Assembly (NCBI RefSeq): GCF_037176765.1
Contig: NC_090025.1
Span: 177,428,040-177,492,039, forward strand
DNA length: 64,000 bases
Direction: 5' to 3'
Source: Anolis sagrei
Taxonomy: Eukaryota; Chordata; Lepidosauria; Squamata; Anolidae
This document shows, one piece after another, positions 8,401 to 23,400 of this stretch. Positions within the stretch are counted from its first letter, which is position 1. Each line of letters starts with the position of its first letter. The notes under the pieces are model-generated. The model did not search any database and was not told the origin of the DNA. It saw only the letters and a program-made list of their open reading frames with translations. The translations under genes were made by a program, and so were the position numbers.

Positions 8401-11400
8401 CAGCTTGAGAAAGGCAGCACAGAGTCTGCAACCAGCCAGCTGTCAACTGGAGAGCCAGACTGGATAACTCAATTTGTGCAAAAGAAGGAAGAGCGGGAAA
8501 CAACACAGAGACTGAAGGTAAAACATATATTACTTGTGGAGCAGGGCAAAACCAACCAAAATGGTGAACTGTAAGATGTAAATGGAATGAAGTTCTCTTC
8601 TAAGTGTTACCCTTGTAACTTCAATTACTTTCTTTGAATCACATCCATACAGGGCTATCCACTTTTGGCATGTGCTCTCTCTTAACAGCAGAGGTGTAAA
8701 ATAGTCTCCTTACCCACCCCATTTCTCCCAGAAGGTTTGTTAGAATTTCGATGGCAATAAGGATACGAAAAATTATCATTGGGTTCTTGTGAGTTTTCCG
8801 GGTTGTGTGGCCATGTTCCAGAAGCATTGTGTCTTGACATTTCTCACACATCTATGGCAGGCATCCTCAGTAAAATAATGGAAATAATAACAATAATAAC
8901 TAGAGTGAAATAATAAATGTAATAATAATAACAATAATAAAGTAAAATAATCAATGTAATAACAACAATAATGCATTTATTATGTATTTCTAACAGGGTA
9001 AAATAATAAATAACCTTGACTTGAGTATAAGCCGAGGGGGACTTTTTCATCCTTAAAAAAGAGCTGAAAAACTAGGCTTATTCTTGAGTATATATAGTAA
9101 TTTAAAGTGGGATGCACACTCTTTATCTACTCTTTAAGCTTTATGGTGATGAGGTCCTAACACTTGTTTTTAGTCTGCATAGTTGCTGCATCTTTACAAC
9201 ACTAAATGTCTAAGTATTGTTTTATCTTATGTTTAATTGTCTTACTGATTTTAATGCATAGTTATATGTTTTGTTTAGATGTATGGTTTTGTTTTATATG
9301 TATGTGAGGCATTGTATTTTGCCATTATTAGTTGTAAACTGTTTTGAGCCCCCCTGGTGTAAGAAAAGTGGTAAATAAATAATAAATAGGTTTAAAAACA
9401 TAAGCAGTTAATGAAATTTGAAGTAACAAGTGTGTGAATTATAGAGGTTATGGAAACCATAGACTGATTTTGGTCTTCTCTTTGAGAACCTTCATGTGGT
9501 TGCATTTTACTATTATTTTTAGGAAGAACAAATTAGGAAGAAAAAACGAGAAGAACGTCTGGAGCAAATTCGTCACAATGTGCACCTGAAATATGCCTCT
9601 AAAAGAAAGGTGAGTTCTCTAGCTTGGAATATGAGAAGAGGAAGATAAACCATTCCATTGTACTTGCATCTGCATGGAACCATATGTGTGTTAGTAATAA
9701 GACAGAACTCATTCTGAGAGTGTCAGTCGTTATATTACCATCAGCTCACAAGAAGTGGATATTTGTAGGTATGAGAAAACTCCAAAGCTTGGAGAAGTAA
9801 GTACATACACACAAAACTAGAGAGAAACAACATGGAGAGAAGTAACTCTTTCCTCCAGTCCCCTGTGGGTTTGCTGGCTGACCTGGGAATGTATATGGGA
9901 AATGAGGGAATGGCAAACCCTGTCTTTTCCTGCTTCTTGGCAGTGGGTTGGACTGGATGGCACACAAGGTCTCTTCCAACTCTATGATTCTATGAGTGGC
10001 AATTCTGTTGTATTTTTTTCCAGAGAAATGAGGAGGAGGAAGAAATGAAGCAGTTGCTCCAGCTCAGTCAGGACATCTTGTCCAACCCCAGTGAGTCAGG
10101 TGCTTTGGAGCCATTGGATCAGGGTGAGGAAGAACTGATCCTTGCAGAGTATGAGAGCGATGATGAAAAGAAAGTGGGAAACAGGTAAGAATGGCTCAGT
10201 AATGTTCAAGCAAGGATTTAAGCTGCTGGGGGGAACTTCAGTCTTCATCATTGGAGGTTTTCTTGAAAATGGAGATCAGTACCACCCCTCAGAGTCAGGC
10301 ATGACTAGACTTAATGTCATGGGAAACCCTTGCCTTTACGTTAGAGAAAGACACTAGGATGGAGCCAGGTTTATGAACACTGCTGCTTATCATGTGGACA
10401 TCGTTGGTGTGTTTGCATTATTATATATAATGCCCTTTTGATGTTTAATTTTGTGCATGACAAATATTCTGGGGCTATTGAAAATAGGACCACCTTTCTA
10501 TTTCCACTCCTTAGGTTAAGTGAAGCTGAAGAAGATGATGATATAGAAGAGGAGCATGTGACAAAGGTAAGGAAAATAGTGCTTGCTGCTTGCTCCAGCA
10601 AATGTTATAGACGTGCTTTGAAATAGGAAATTTGTTGCTTCTTCTCTCAGCCATTAAATAATTCATCTTATTTGTACCTGCCCCATTTTATTATAAAAGA
10701 TGATCAGTAGCGCCTTTTTAAAAAACAAAAGCAATTACAATCTGTTTCAAATTGAAGCCATTCCCTCACTCCAGAGTCAGCCTAATTTGCTGAATTCCAG
10801 CCCAAGGAGGAAATGCTTCTTTAATTTTTCAAAGACTACATTCACTGTTCTTTAGTGAATTCCCAGGAGTCAACCATTCCCTGTTTGGTGCTCTTCGGAT
10901 GTGCTTGGTTGCTACTACTGTCTGGCCATCCTTGCAGAAGATGACGGGAAACTAGAGAGAACAACATGCTCTGCCCCCCCCCCCCCCCCTTTGTAGGTTT
11001 CTAGGAAGTGTCATGTCCTGCAAATAGTTTTCAGTTTTATTGCAGAAACAAGGTGAAAGGGAGTGCAAATCTTACAAAATGCCATCCAGAATGAACCATA
11101 CGAGTGGGCTTCTGATCCCAACCTCCCTTTCCATCCCTCAGATTTACTATTGCAGTCGAACACATTCTCAGCTGGCCCAGTTTGTGCATGAAGTTCAGAA
11201 GAGCCCATTTGGCAAGGAGATACGGCTGGTGTCCTTGGGGTCTCGACAGGTAAAACCCACAAGGTTTGGGGCTGAAATTTCACAGGACTGGGGGATGGTG
11301 AATGATTGTCTGCACTGTACCTTTAGCATGCAGGACTGCTGTGCTCCCACTGAGCCGTAAAGGATGTGTGTCTTGCTTGTGACATCTGTAATGCTGAATA

Positions 11401-14400
11401 TTGTTCTTGAATTCGCTTTGATAAATAAGCTTTAGGCTTCTTTAGAGCACACTTCCTCTAACTTATTACTTTGGAGGAATGCTTGAAAACACACCATATG
11501 TGTGTTTTAAGTCTCAGGAAAGTTTTAAGTCTCAGGAAAGGATTGGTTCCTTTCAGCAATTTTTCCAGGATGTTTTACCAATTATTAAAACAATTCACTC
11601 AATCTGATACTTGTTTTTCTATCCTTTGCTTTTCTTTATCCACTTTATTCCAGAACCTGTGTGTGAATGAAGAGGTGCGGCGCATGGGAGCTGTCCAGCT
11701 CATCAATGATCGTTGTATGGAGATGCAAAAGAATAAACACGGTAAGGCATTGTTTCCTCTTGGGTTGCTGGGGTTAGTGATTTGAGTGATATAAGCAAAA
11801 AGTGGTGGATTTTGTTATCTTTCAAATAAGTAGAAACGTCAGTAAACTGTTGGAAGTGTGAACTACTCCATGTCGTCATCTAGGATACTCCATTCCATTT
11901 CACTCCCAGAAGTGCCCTGTAAACTAAGCTAGACCAAGTGTCAAGATCAGCAAACTTCATGGCTTAGTTTGCTGTGAATTTTCCGGCCTGTAGGGCAACC
12001 TTCCAGAAGCATTCTCTCCTGATGTTTCACCCACATCTATGGCAGGCATCCTTGGAGGTTGTGAGGTCTGTTGGAAACTAGGCAAGTGAGTATTATATAT
12101 CTGTGGAATGTCCAGGGTGGAATAAGGACTCCTGTTTTCTTGAGGCAAGTGTGAATGTTACAGTTGACCACCTTGATTAGTATTTAACATTTCATGGCCT
12201 TGTAACTTTAAAGCTTGATGGATTGCTGCCTGGGGGAATTCTTTGTTGGGCGGTCTTAGCTGGCCCTGATTGATTCTTGTCAGGAATTCCTCTGTTTTTT
12301 GAGTGTTGCTCTTTATTTACTGTCCTGATTTCAGTGTTTTTTAAATACTGGTAGCCAGATTTTTTCATCTTCATGGTTTCCACCTTACTTTCTGTTGAAA
12401 TTGTCCACATGCTTGTGGATTTCAGTGGCTTCCTTGTGTAGTCTGACATGTTGGTTGTTAGAGGGGTCCAGTATTTCTGTGTTCTCAAATAATATGCTGT
12501 GTCCAGGTTGGTTCATCAGGTGCTGATTTCTCAGATCGAAGTAGTCTGCAGTGCCTTTCATGTTTCTGGATTCGTGTTTGGGTGCTATGTTTTATGGCTT
12601 CATTTTCCTGATTTATTTATGCTCTTGAGTTTCAAAAAAAAAGTCTAACCTAGAAACAGAATTTTAAGACTAGTTCCTTCCATATGAATTTGGCAGTCTT
12701 TTAAGATGATTGGCATCACCTTCAGGCTCTCCTGCTATTGAAAGTAACGCAGATGAGTGTCCCATATTTTGAGATTACACAGGACATCAAATTCCTTGCA
12801 AAAAAAGAAGAAATAAGGTTGCTTTGTCATAATACTACTTGCTTTTGGGGTCCTTCTTACTAAGATATTTCCTGTTGTTTCTTGCTTTCTATTTTTTTAT
12901 TTAGAGTGTTGAATTTTGTATTATTTCCTGCCCTGAATATTTTTTTTAGAAAGACCAGATAGAAATGCAGAAATAGATCAATGTTCTTTTTTTATTTACT
13001 TCCTGTTACTTCTTTCTTTCCCTACAATTGTATGAGCTTAGGTTGGAGATAAATTTGTTTGCTATTATGTTACTTTGTCCTAGAATTGCACCATACAGTG
13101 TCAATTGTTTGTGACTGTTGGACATACAGGCTGGAGGTGGAGTTATAGTCCAAAATGACAGGAGTTGCTGGATTGAAGAAAGCTGAAGTCTAGGAGAGCT
13201 AGCATGCACAGATCTCACAGTACATTGTTAATAACACTGTGTTCCCTTTGGCTCACAGTTCTTCTTTCATGTTGTCCTCAGAAAAGAAGAGTACAGGAGA
13301 AGAAACTGAAAAGAAGAAAACGAGAGCAAGCCGGACAGTGTGTCCATTTTACTCCTATGAGCACATGCAGTTTCTTCGGGATGAAGTTTTGGTCCAAGTC
13401 AAAGATATAGAGCAGCTGGTGACTCTGGGGAAGGAACTGAAGGCCTGCCCTTACTATGGAAGCCGATACGCCATCCCAGCTGCTCAGGTGGGTATTATAA
13501 TCCTGAAGGGCTTTACCTCAAAACAGCCCCAGACTTACATTCTTGCCATGCAAGCTTGAATTCTTACTTTTAACATGACATATGAAAATCATGCTACTTT
13601 TTGCATGCCTCCTAATTACTAATGCTTAGGTGGAACTTCTTATCTTGTAAATTGAATTCTTTGATTCATTATCCAGTTTTCAGTAGCAGAAAACCGTCTT
13701 GCTCCATCTTCTATGTGACATTCCCTCAGATATTTAAATTTAGTTATCATCCCTTATTTCCTTTGGTCTTGGTCTAGTGAAAGACTGACAAACATCTCTT
13801 GTAAAAGTATGTGTCTTTCTTGCAGCTGGTGATATTGCCATATCAAATGCTTCTGCGTGACGCTACTAGAAGTGCATCTGGCATCAAGCTAAAGGATCAG
13901 GTTGTGATCATTGATGAAGCCCACAATCTGATTGATACCATCACCGGCATCTACAGTGCCCAAGTTAATGGGTCTCAGGTAAATAGTGCTGGGACACTCT
14001 GCTTTCTTAGTATTTATTTATTCAATGTGTAACCCATCCTCTCAGCAAGAGACCCAAGGTAGATAACAAAATATAAAGTGGAAGTTGGCTCATTTTTTAC
14101 AATGTCTAAAAATCATATTAGTATGTATATTTTAATTTTTTATTCTATATCTTTTCCCACTCTTCTGTCCTTATTATGTTTCCAATATTTGTGGCCCATT
14201 TTCATAGAATCATAGAGTTGGAAGAGACCTCGTGGGCCATCCAGTCCACCCCCCTGCCAAGAAGCAGGAAAATCACATTCAAAGTATGTCCGACAGATGG
14301 CCATCCAGGCTCTGTTTAAAAGCCTCCAAAAAGGAGACTCACCACACTCCGGGCAGAGAGTTCCACTGCTGAATAGCTCTTACAGTCAAGAAGTTCTTCC

Positions 14401-17400
14401 TAAAGTTCTTCCTCCTTTTCCGTAGTTTGAAGCCATTGCTCCGCATCCTAGTCTCCAGGGCAGCAGAAAACAAGCTTGCTCCCTCCTCCCTATATGACTT
14501 CCCCTCACATATTAATACATGACCCTCATCATGTCTCCTCTCAGCGTTCTCTCCTGCAGGCTTAACATGCTCAGCTCTTTAAGCCACTCCTCATAGGGCC
14601 TTTTCTCCAGACCCTTGAACATTTTAGTTGCCCTCCTCTGGACACATTCCAGCTTGTCAACATCTCCTTTTACCATACAATCCTAAATTATTTGTTCTTC
14701 TGTTGCCCATTCCAGTAATTTCCCATATAGCTTCAGTATTAATTTCTTCTCTGCACTCATTATTTTGTCCCAGAAGGTTTTTATATCTATAAATCCCATT
14801 TTTTTTGTCTATGTTATAACATTCTCTTATTTGTCTGTACTGGAGCCAGGGTATATTTTTTGTCTAATTCTTTGATTTCTTCCCTGTTTTAAGAACAACT
14901 CCTCCATTTTCTTTCTTTAATAATTGTCTATATGTAAGGCATTTATCTTGCCCAAGTTCTCTTTTACGCAGAGCTGCTAATGGGGAAATCCATTGGGGTG
15001 TTTTTGTGTATAGTCTATTTTTTAATTTTTACCCAAATTTTTATCAAGGCAGATCTAATAAAGTGATTTCCAAAATTATCTTATTTCTTCAATAAAAATT
15101 AATTTAATATATAAAGTAGATGTTGGTTAACATGGAGTGGAACTCTCTGCCCCGGAGTGTGGTGGAGGCTACTTCTTTGGAAGCTTTTAAACAGAGGCTG
15201 GATGACCATCTGTCAGGGGTGCTTTGAATGCAGTATTCCTGCTTCTTGGCAGGGGGTTGGACTGGATGGCCCATGAGGTCTCTTCCAACTCTATGATTCT
15301 ATGTTAAACACAAAAGGTAAAAAACAATAAAATTACATTGTTAGAAGCAAATAGTTAAAATTATTTAATAAACATTTAAAGCATATTTTAAAAGCATACA
15401 TGATTAAAATACACCATGCCACTCTCAATGCTATTCTACCATTTGATTAAAAATAAACAAACAAAATCCTGCCCAAATAAAAGGTCTTTATCTGCTGTCA
15501 GAAAAAGAGTAGTGAGGAGACAAATTGGACCTCCCATGGAAGAGAGTTCAACAGCCTGAGAGGAACCACTGAGAAGGCTTTCTCCTGTGTCTTTACCCTA
15601 TTCGGGCCAACTTGTATAGGGTGTAGTATAGCGTATAGGGTGTAGTATATGCAGCATGCAATTAGGATTTCAGATTTCCAAGAAGTGTTTGCAAGGCACC
15701 TTTACTGCCTGCGGGTTCAGTGATGGCAGGGTCCTCAATGGTTTTAGTCATGATTACCATATATATTCTCTAGTATGAGAGCCAATGAGCTTCTCAATAC
15801 CAGTTGCTTGGAAACACAAATGTGAGGCTGCTGTTGTGGTCATGTCCTACTAGAAGACTTGCTATTAAGACGTCTCATTGGAGAATAGAATGCATGCCTA
15901 AACCAGTGGTTCCCAACCTTTTTTTTAGTACCCAAAGGTTCAACTTTAGATCCAGTTTGGTTATTTGGCGTGCTGGTTCAGGAAATTGCATTGGACAGAC
16001 CACATCAGCTCTAGGTTCTGATACAGACATATACCATCCAGTAGTTGCCATCTACTCACCCACAGAAAGCCATATTTAATAATCTAGAACTGATATGGTA
16101 GTAGTAATCTTTCATGGGTAGTTGGTTTGTCCCTTCCCAACATCCCCATTGCCTTGACACTATAAGAGGGTTTCATGAGATCAGTTGCTATCGTTGCCGC
16201 ATGGTTTTGAGGCAACAGTGAAGTAATGGTGAGACCACAGACAATATTTTCATTTTTGTGGACCACTGGTAGGAAACCACCGGCCTAGATAGACTTCTGG
16301 TTTTATCCATGAGGGCTCTTCTGATGTTCTTATATATTGTTTCCATTGTAGCTATGCTGTGCTCATTCCCAGCTGTTGCAGTACATGGAACGATATAGGT
16401 GAGGATATTCACAGTTTGAGATATTGCTAATAACCATAATTTGTATCTATACTTCAGTTTGTTACTGCTATGGGCTTCTTTTCTTGTTGCGTGTGTAGGA
16501 ACAAGGCCAAAAAACTGCTTATCCTTAAAAATGCAAATTATAGTTTGCTGTTATTTCTAACCAGTGACTCCATGATTGAAATAATTGCATTGTTCCTAAC
16601 TGGGTCGTAATTGATAATTTGAAGTACAATGATATGTGTTTTACAGCAATAAATTTAATACTGGTACTGCTGACTTTCTTATAGGAACTATAATAAAACA
16701 CTAACGATATTTGACTGTGCATTGTTAGGCAATATTAGTGCTGTAATTCTCTTTAAGCACTTTCAGAGTTGGAGCCCCCGGTGGCGCAGTGGGTTAAACC
16801 CCTGTGCCGGCAGAACTGAAGACCGACAGGTCACAGGTTCGAATCCAGGGAGAGGCGGATGAGCTCCCTCTATAAGCTCCAGCTCCTCATGCGGGGACAT
16901 GAGAGAAGCCTCCCACAAGGATGATAAAAACATCAATTCATCCAAGCGTCCCTTGGGCAACGTCCTTGCAGACAGCCAATTCTCTCACAACAGGAGCGAC
17001 TTGCAGTTTCTCAGGTCGCTCCTGACACGACAAAACAAAAAACTTTCTGAGTTGCAAAATTGAGCCCATGTTAGTGATGTTTTTTCTTCTTCTTGAAATG
17101 ATATAACCTCTGATCTTTGTCATAGGAAACGCTTGAAAGCAAAGAACCTGATGTATATTAAACAGATTCTGTTTTTGCTGGAGAGATTTGTTATTGTTCT
17201 GGGAGGTAAGAAGTAAACTTAGTTCGACCTGACTGTTAATATGTTCCTACCATGTCTTGTCGAAGGCTTTCATGGCCAGAATCACTGGGTTGCTGTAAGT
17301 TTTCTGGGCTGTATGGCCATGTTCCAGAAGTATTGTCTCCTGATGTTTCGCTCACATCTATGGCAGGCATTCTCAGAAGTTGTGAAGTTACAAGGATACC

Positions 17401-20400
17401 TGTCATAGATCTGAGCGAAACGTCAGGAGAGAATACTTCTGGAACATGGCCATACAGCCTGGAAAACTCACAATAACCCACTGTTCCTACCATCCTTGCA
17501 TTTTCTACTTTCCGCACTGAAATTTCATATAATTTAGTTATGAAGCCAAATAATACTGTGAGATAAGGTGGCTTTGCTCCGAGCTTAATTTATTTCCCCA
17601 TGTTATATGAACTGTACATATATTCCTCTTTCTAGGAGTTTTTGCATTGTCCTATGTGATCGAGGGAGAGCAATGAATTTTGGAATAACCGGCTGAGCTT
17701 TGTAGGCACTGTCAGTGGGTTGGTTTGGAAGAGGAAACAAATTTAAAGTCAATTTAATAAACCAGGTCTGCGGATTTCTAAGCGAGAAAGAAATCACTGC
17801 TTTCCTTTTTCCCCATTCCTTTCCTTGAGCGTACACTTTTACCTTGGAGAGGTGCCGTGTAAATTATATTAACTTTCAGTATTTACTGAACTTGTTCTCA
17901 GCGTAATGTAATTAAACTCCAAATTGCTTGTTGAATTTAATGTGTGTACAAATGCAATAAAGCTGTACAATGTGTGTACAACTTTTCAAATTAGGAAGCA
18001 AATTACATCTGTATTTCGTGGAGATACAGCCTTGAATCAATAGTGTAGGAAAAGACTCGATTCCTTCTAAAGAACAGCCTTGAAGAGAAAATGTTGCTAT
18101 GGGCAAAGGAAAAACTGCAGCTTGGCTGCTTTGGTTATGGACCTTCTGAGAAATAAGAAAAACAGCCTTCAATGGGGGATGCCCACTAGCAAAGAAGTAA
18201 TATTTTGGTGGTGGGGGGGGGGGGAGGGGGTGGACACATGTGGATCTTTCTGAGACTAACATGGGAACATCACAGAATTTGTGAGAGCTATGATGATTAT
18301 GAGGTTTCCTGTTGACAAAATGGGTTCAGTAGTAGATACTGTCAGTCAAAAAGCATCAATTTTTAGAAGTCATACTGTTGTAGCCAGCATAAATAGTAGG
18401 TAAAGGTTTCCCCTAATCTTAAGTCTAGTCGTGTCCGACTCTGTGGGGTGGTGCTCTTCTCCATTTCTAAGTTGGAGAGGTGGCGTTGTCTGAAGATAAT
18501 GCTGTAGCCGTTACCTTCCCGCAGAAGCGGTACCTATTGATCTACTCACATTTGCATGTTTTTGAACTGCTAGGTTGGCAGAAGTTGGGGCTAACCAAGG
18601 GAGCTCACCCTTCTCCCTGGATTCAAACCACCAGTCTTTTGGTCAGCAAGTTCAGCAGCTCAGTGTTTAAGCCCTTTCAACATAAATAACTTGCCCCTAA
18701 AACCCAACAGAAGAGGCTACACTGCTCTAGCCCCCATTTTACAGAAGGTGAAGTGAAGGGGCTCCAAAACAAGTAACTTTGCTAAGAAGCAGTTCGAGTC
18801 CTTCTTATCTTTAGGACCACATCTCCCCTTATGAACCATCGCAGGCTCTAAGATCCACCGGAGAGGCCCTCCTCTCGCTCTGACCACCGTCACAAGCATG
18901 GTTGGTAGGGATGAGGCAGAGGGCCTTCTTGGTGGTGGCCCCCCAACTTTGGAACTCTTTCCCAAGGGAAAGTAGGCAAGCCCCTAAATTGTCCTCTTTT
19001 CGCAGGGATTTGAAAATCTGGATGTTTCTGCTTGCATTTGAGAAGGCCTAGTCCCTAGTTATAAATGCCCAGTCTCTAGGTTCCTTAATAATATTTTGTT
19101 CTCTGCACTTCATCCATTACCCGGCCCTATGATACGCTGCTTGCGCTATCCCATGCCCAGCCCTTTTATAACCTGATCATGCCCATTGTACTACTTGCAA
19201 TTGATTGGTTGAATATTGTTTTGATTGAGCTTATTTTGCAAAAGATACTTTGATTTGGCTATTTGATATCTAATTTCTTAACTGATGTATTATTTTTGTT
19301 TTCTTTAGGAAATGTAAATCAAAATCCCAAGACACAGAATATCTTAGAGGCAGGTAGGTTAGGCATCGGATTGCCTCCGTTGTAGAAACTGGTAGTTTTG
19401 ACCAGGTGGCGAGATATCTAGCTGGGAATAAAAAACCTCTCTCTCTATGCTATATGTGATTATTATCTTTTCTTCAGGGGTGGAGCTGAAATCCATCAAT
19501 GACTTCCTCTTCCAGTGTCAGATTGACAATATCAATCTCTTCAAAGTAAGCAATTACTTGGCTTTCACCAAATTTTGGAGTTTTGCTAATGAACCTGTGG
19601 TAGAGTTGCCCTCCTAGCACACTGATGCCCTCCTAGCACTCTTGAATATCAACATGACTAGTGCTTAGACTGCTGTAGGCCAGAAGATAGAATCATAGTG
19701 TTATGACTGCAGTGTGAAAGGTCCTGGTTATTTTAGCATAAGTGGTTTTAACCTTCATTAATTCCAAGGTGCAGGTGGAAAATGGCTCTTGTATACTTTT
19801 GAACAGGCTGGATGGCCATCTTTAAGGAGTGCTTTAATTTTGTGTTCCTGTACAGCAAGGGGTTGGGCTGGATGGCCCTTGGGGTTTCTTTCAACTATAT
19901 TGTTCTGTGATTGTATTCTACACCAACATTGCCCTTTACTGTCTCATAGGGGAGACACATTAGAATGAAGGGCAGTCCAGTGACTGTTAATGTAATTAGC
20001 AGACAGTTGGGACAGTCAAAGATATGACATGACAAATAACCTGTATTTGTGTTTTTTTCTCCTGTTAGGTTCAGCACTACTGTGAGAAAAGTCTAATCAG
20101 CCGGAAGGTAACTATTTTTGCTGCCTTTTCTCTAACTTTCGATGCATCTGCTGGAATAGTCTTGGGGAAAGATCTATGAAATGCCTTGTGTCCCCCCTCC
20201 CCTCTCCAAACAGTCCTGCCTGTTTATATGCTGCCTGACATTTTCTTAAGACTTTCAAGCTTTGTCAAGGCTTTCATAGCTGGAATCACTGGGTTGATGT
20301 GAGTTTTCTGGGCTGTATGGCCATATTCCAGAAGCATTCTCTCCTGATATTTTGCCCAGATCTGTGGCTGGCATCCTCAGAGGTTGTAAGGAAGGTGAAA

Positions 20401-23400
20401 TGTCAGGAGAGAATGCTTCTGGAACATGGCTGTACAGCCCAAAAAATTCAAAGGAACTCACTTTCAAGCTTGTTTTAATCACTTTCCCCAACCAGAAATC
20501 TTTTCTGTTTTATCTACTTGAAAAAAAATGTGATCTTTAAAATCACACAGAGATTGTGCAAACCTCCAGACACATCACTTAATATTGGGGCAGAATAGAA
20601 TGGCTTCTGTTTCAACATTTGGATAGACAGTAGTACTTTGGTGGCGACTGTATTTTGGAAACAATGAAAATACCGTCAGTCCACTATATTGGGTAGTGTT
20701 AGGAGCCCAGGACCCTTGTTCAAAGAACTCTAGCTAGTGGAAATTAATTTTTTTTGAAGAAAGAGAAAAATCAATAATTATTAAGATCAAATGCTTCCTT
20801 TACTGTGAGAAAGCAGCAATTAATGTTGGCCCTGAAACACAGATTAGATCAAGGCGGCTGATAGAAAGGGAAATTAGAGTTAAGTAATTTGCAGTGTGTT
20901 CCACTACCATCTAGTGGTCATTTGAAAAAATGTGGGGAACTGAAGCTGAAATGGTCTATAGCTGAAGATTGGAGTAGTCTTGGAAGTAGATTATATAATT
21001 GCTTTTGGTTTCTCTGCTTTTGGTCAGTTATTTGGGTTTGTCGAGCGATACGGAGCGGCTGGAGCACTGAAAATAAGAAAGGCAGACCAGAAGTCTGGCT
21101 TGCAGAATTTCCTGGAAACATTGAATAAGAGGCAAGGGAAGGAAGGTGAGCTTGGCTGCAAATTGGACTTTGCAAAAGAGTTGTAAAAGGGAAAACAAAA
21201 TACTCTGGGAACCTAAATTTCCATATTTTTGCTCCACAGCCATTCCACAAGATGCCTCTGAAGAGGCTGAGGATGACCAGCCCAAAATGGCATCTCCTCT
21301 GATGCACATCGAGGGGTTTTTAGCTGCCTTGACAAATGCAAACCAAGATGGAAGAGTAATCCTCTCCAAGCAAGGTACTGTGCATGTAAACATTAGTTAT
21401 ATTTATATATAAGTAAGGAAATAACTGCATCCAATGGAGATAAAATATGGCTTATATTTTCCTCTGAAGGTAAAAGGTAATGAATGAAAAGCCATTAAAA
21501 AAGTTTCTGTGCCTTTTGGCATGTTGAAAAGCAGAGGAGTTGTGAAAAGTAGTACATAAGAATACTCCAGCATGAAAAGGTGGGAAAGGTGCCAGCTGGT
21601 TAGAGCTTTCTGTTGAATCAGTTATTACCTTTCTTTCAGGTTTTCCTCATACTATGCTGACAATCCTTAGAATCAATATAATAGGAGCCAGATACTATAT
21701 GGCCATTCTTTACTATTATTAAATTGGTAGATTGCTAACTCTTCTAATATGTTGGCATTTCTCTTTTTCAGGCACTTTAGCTCTCAGCAGCCTCAAGTTT
21801 CTTCTTCTGAATCCAGCAGTGCACTTTGCCCAAGTGCTGAAGGAATGTCGGGCTGTGATCATCGCCGGGGGCACTATGCAACCCGTAAGGGGCGATTCTG
21901 CTTGCTTTCAATAACTTTTGATTAATGTAGCATTTCCTTCTAAGTTAGCAATAGTAGAGTTGGGGAGCTGGGTGCTTGTTGATATCCCTGTGAAATTGTA
22001 AAAGGCATTTTAAATATCTTTAAGATGATGGATCACATATTTATTTATTTATTAACTGAATTTCTATACTGCTTTTCTCACCCCGGGGGGGGGGGGGGGG
22101 GGGGACTGAAAGCGGTTTACAACACAATAAATGGCAAATTCAATGCCTCACGTATATACAAAAATATTACATATCCAAATCAGTAACATATAACTGTAGA
22201 AAATAACCATTAAAACTATAAAAGCATCAAGCATAGACATAAGCATGAAACATTGCTACAATTAACAATGTAGACCCCTTCTCTTCCCCCCCCCCAACTC
22301 TCTCTCCATAGCGTTTCAGCCTTTCTTTTTATACTCTCCCTGCTCCCCCACCATCCCACAAAGTTATTTAGGTACAGATTGAATACAAAATGGGGAGGGT
22401 AAAAAACACACACACACACACATCCTGAGCTTTCTTGGGGGATGGTAAATGTGATATGGGGTCCTTGGGGCAGGCGGAGGGAGAGTCTTATCTGATAGTG
22501 AATTTGGCTCGCCTTAGAAAGTTAGGAAGTGACCTACCTTAAAGGGCTGGCGTGTGAGCAACCATTTTGTGGTGCCCAGAGAGCAATAGCACCAGTAGGG
22601 AAGTTATTTGCATGCAAGTGACCTGATTGGTTGGATGCAAATGAGCAGGTGCCAAGATTTGAAAGGGGACCCGAGTGAAAGATGACAGTTGGAGAAGCCC
22701 AAGTGTACATTCTGGTGTGGTTGGTCAGTGAGATAGAGACAGGGAGGACATAGCTGAAGAACAGCTGGAAAGTTGGTCAAAGGAATAGGTTAAAGATAGC
22801 ATGAAGTCTGTTTTAATGTATTAGTATAACAGTCCCTTTGGGAAGAAGGAAAAGATTGAATGAAACCCATACTATTTTATTTCTCATGTCAGGGCAGCCA
22901 GTCAGTTATATTACATTTCTAACAGAACAAAGCAAACAAACAGAGAAAATACAAAATGTGTGAGTTTGGTAGTTGATTAAATGTCCTTTGACCAGTATCT
23001 GGCCACTTGGAGTGCTTCTGGTGTGCATGTGGCAGGGCTCAGGTTGCATTGCAGCAGGTGGTCAGTGGTTTGCTCCTCTCCGCACTCGCATGTCGAGGAT
23101 TCCACTTTGTAGCTCCATTTCTGAAGGTTGGCTCTGCATTTTGTGGTGCCAGAGCGCAGTCTGTTCAGCACCTTCCAAGTCACCCAGTCCTCTGTGTGCC
23201 CAGGGGGGAGTTTCTCATTTGTTATCAGCCATTGATTGAGGTTCTGGGTTTGAGCCTGCCACTTTTGGACTCTTGCTTGCTGAGGTGTTCCAGCGAGTGT
23301 CTCTGTAGATCTTAGAAAACTATGTCTGGATTGAAGTCATTGACGTGCTGGCTGATACCCAAACAGAGGATGAGCTGGAGATATCTCTGCCTTGGTCCTT

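Noticed and set aside
16780-16850. A and B boxes that could suggest a tRNA gene
   Set aside because: They belong to the SINE head; there is no complete cloverleaf and the SINE body and tail follow. The same holds at 48,260 and 25,470.
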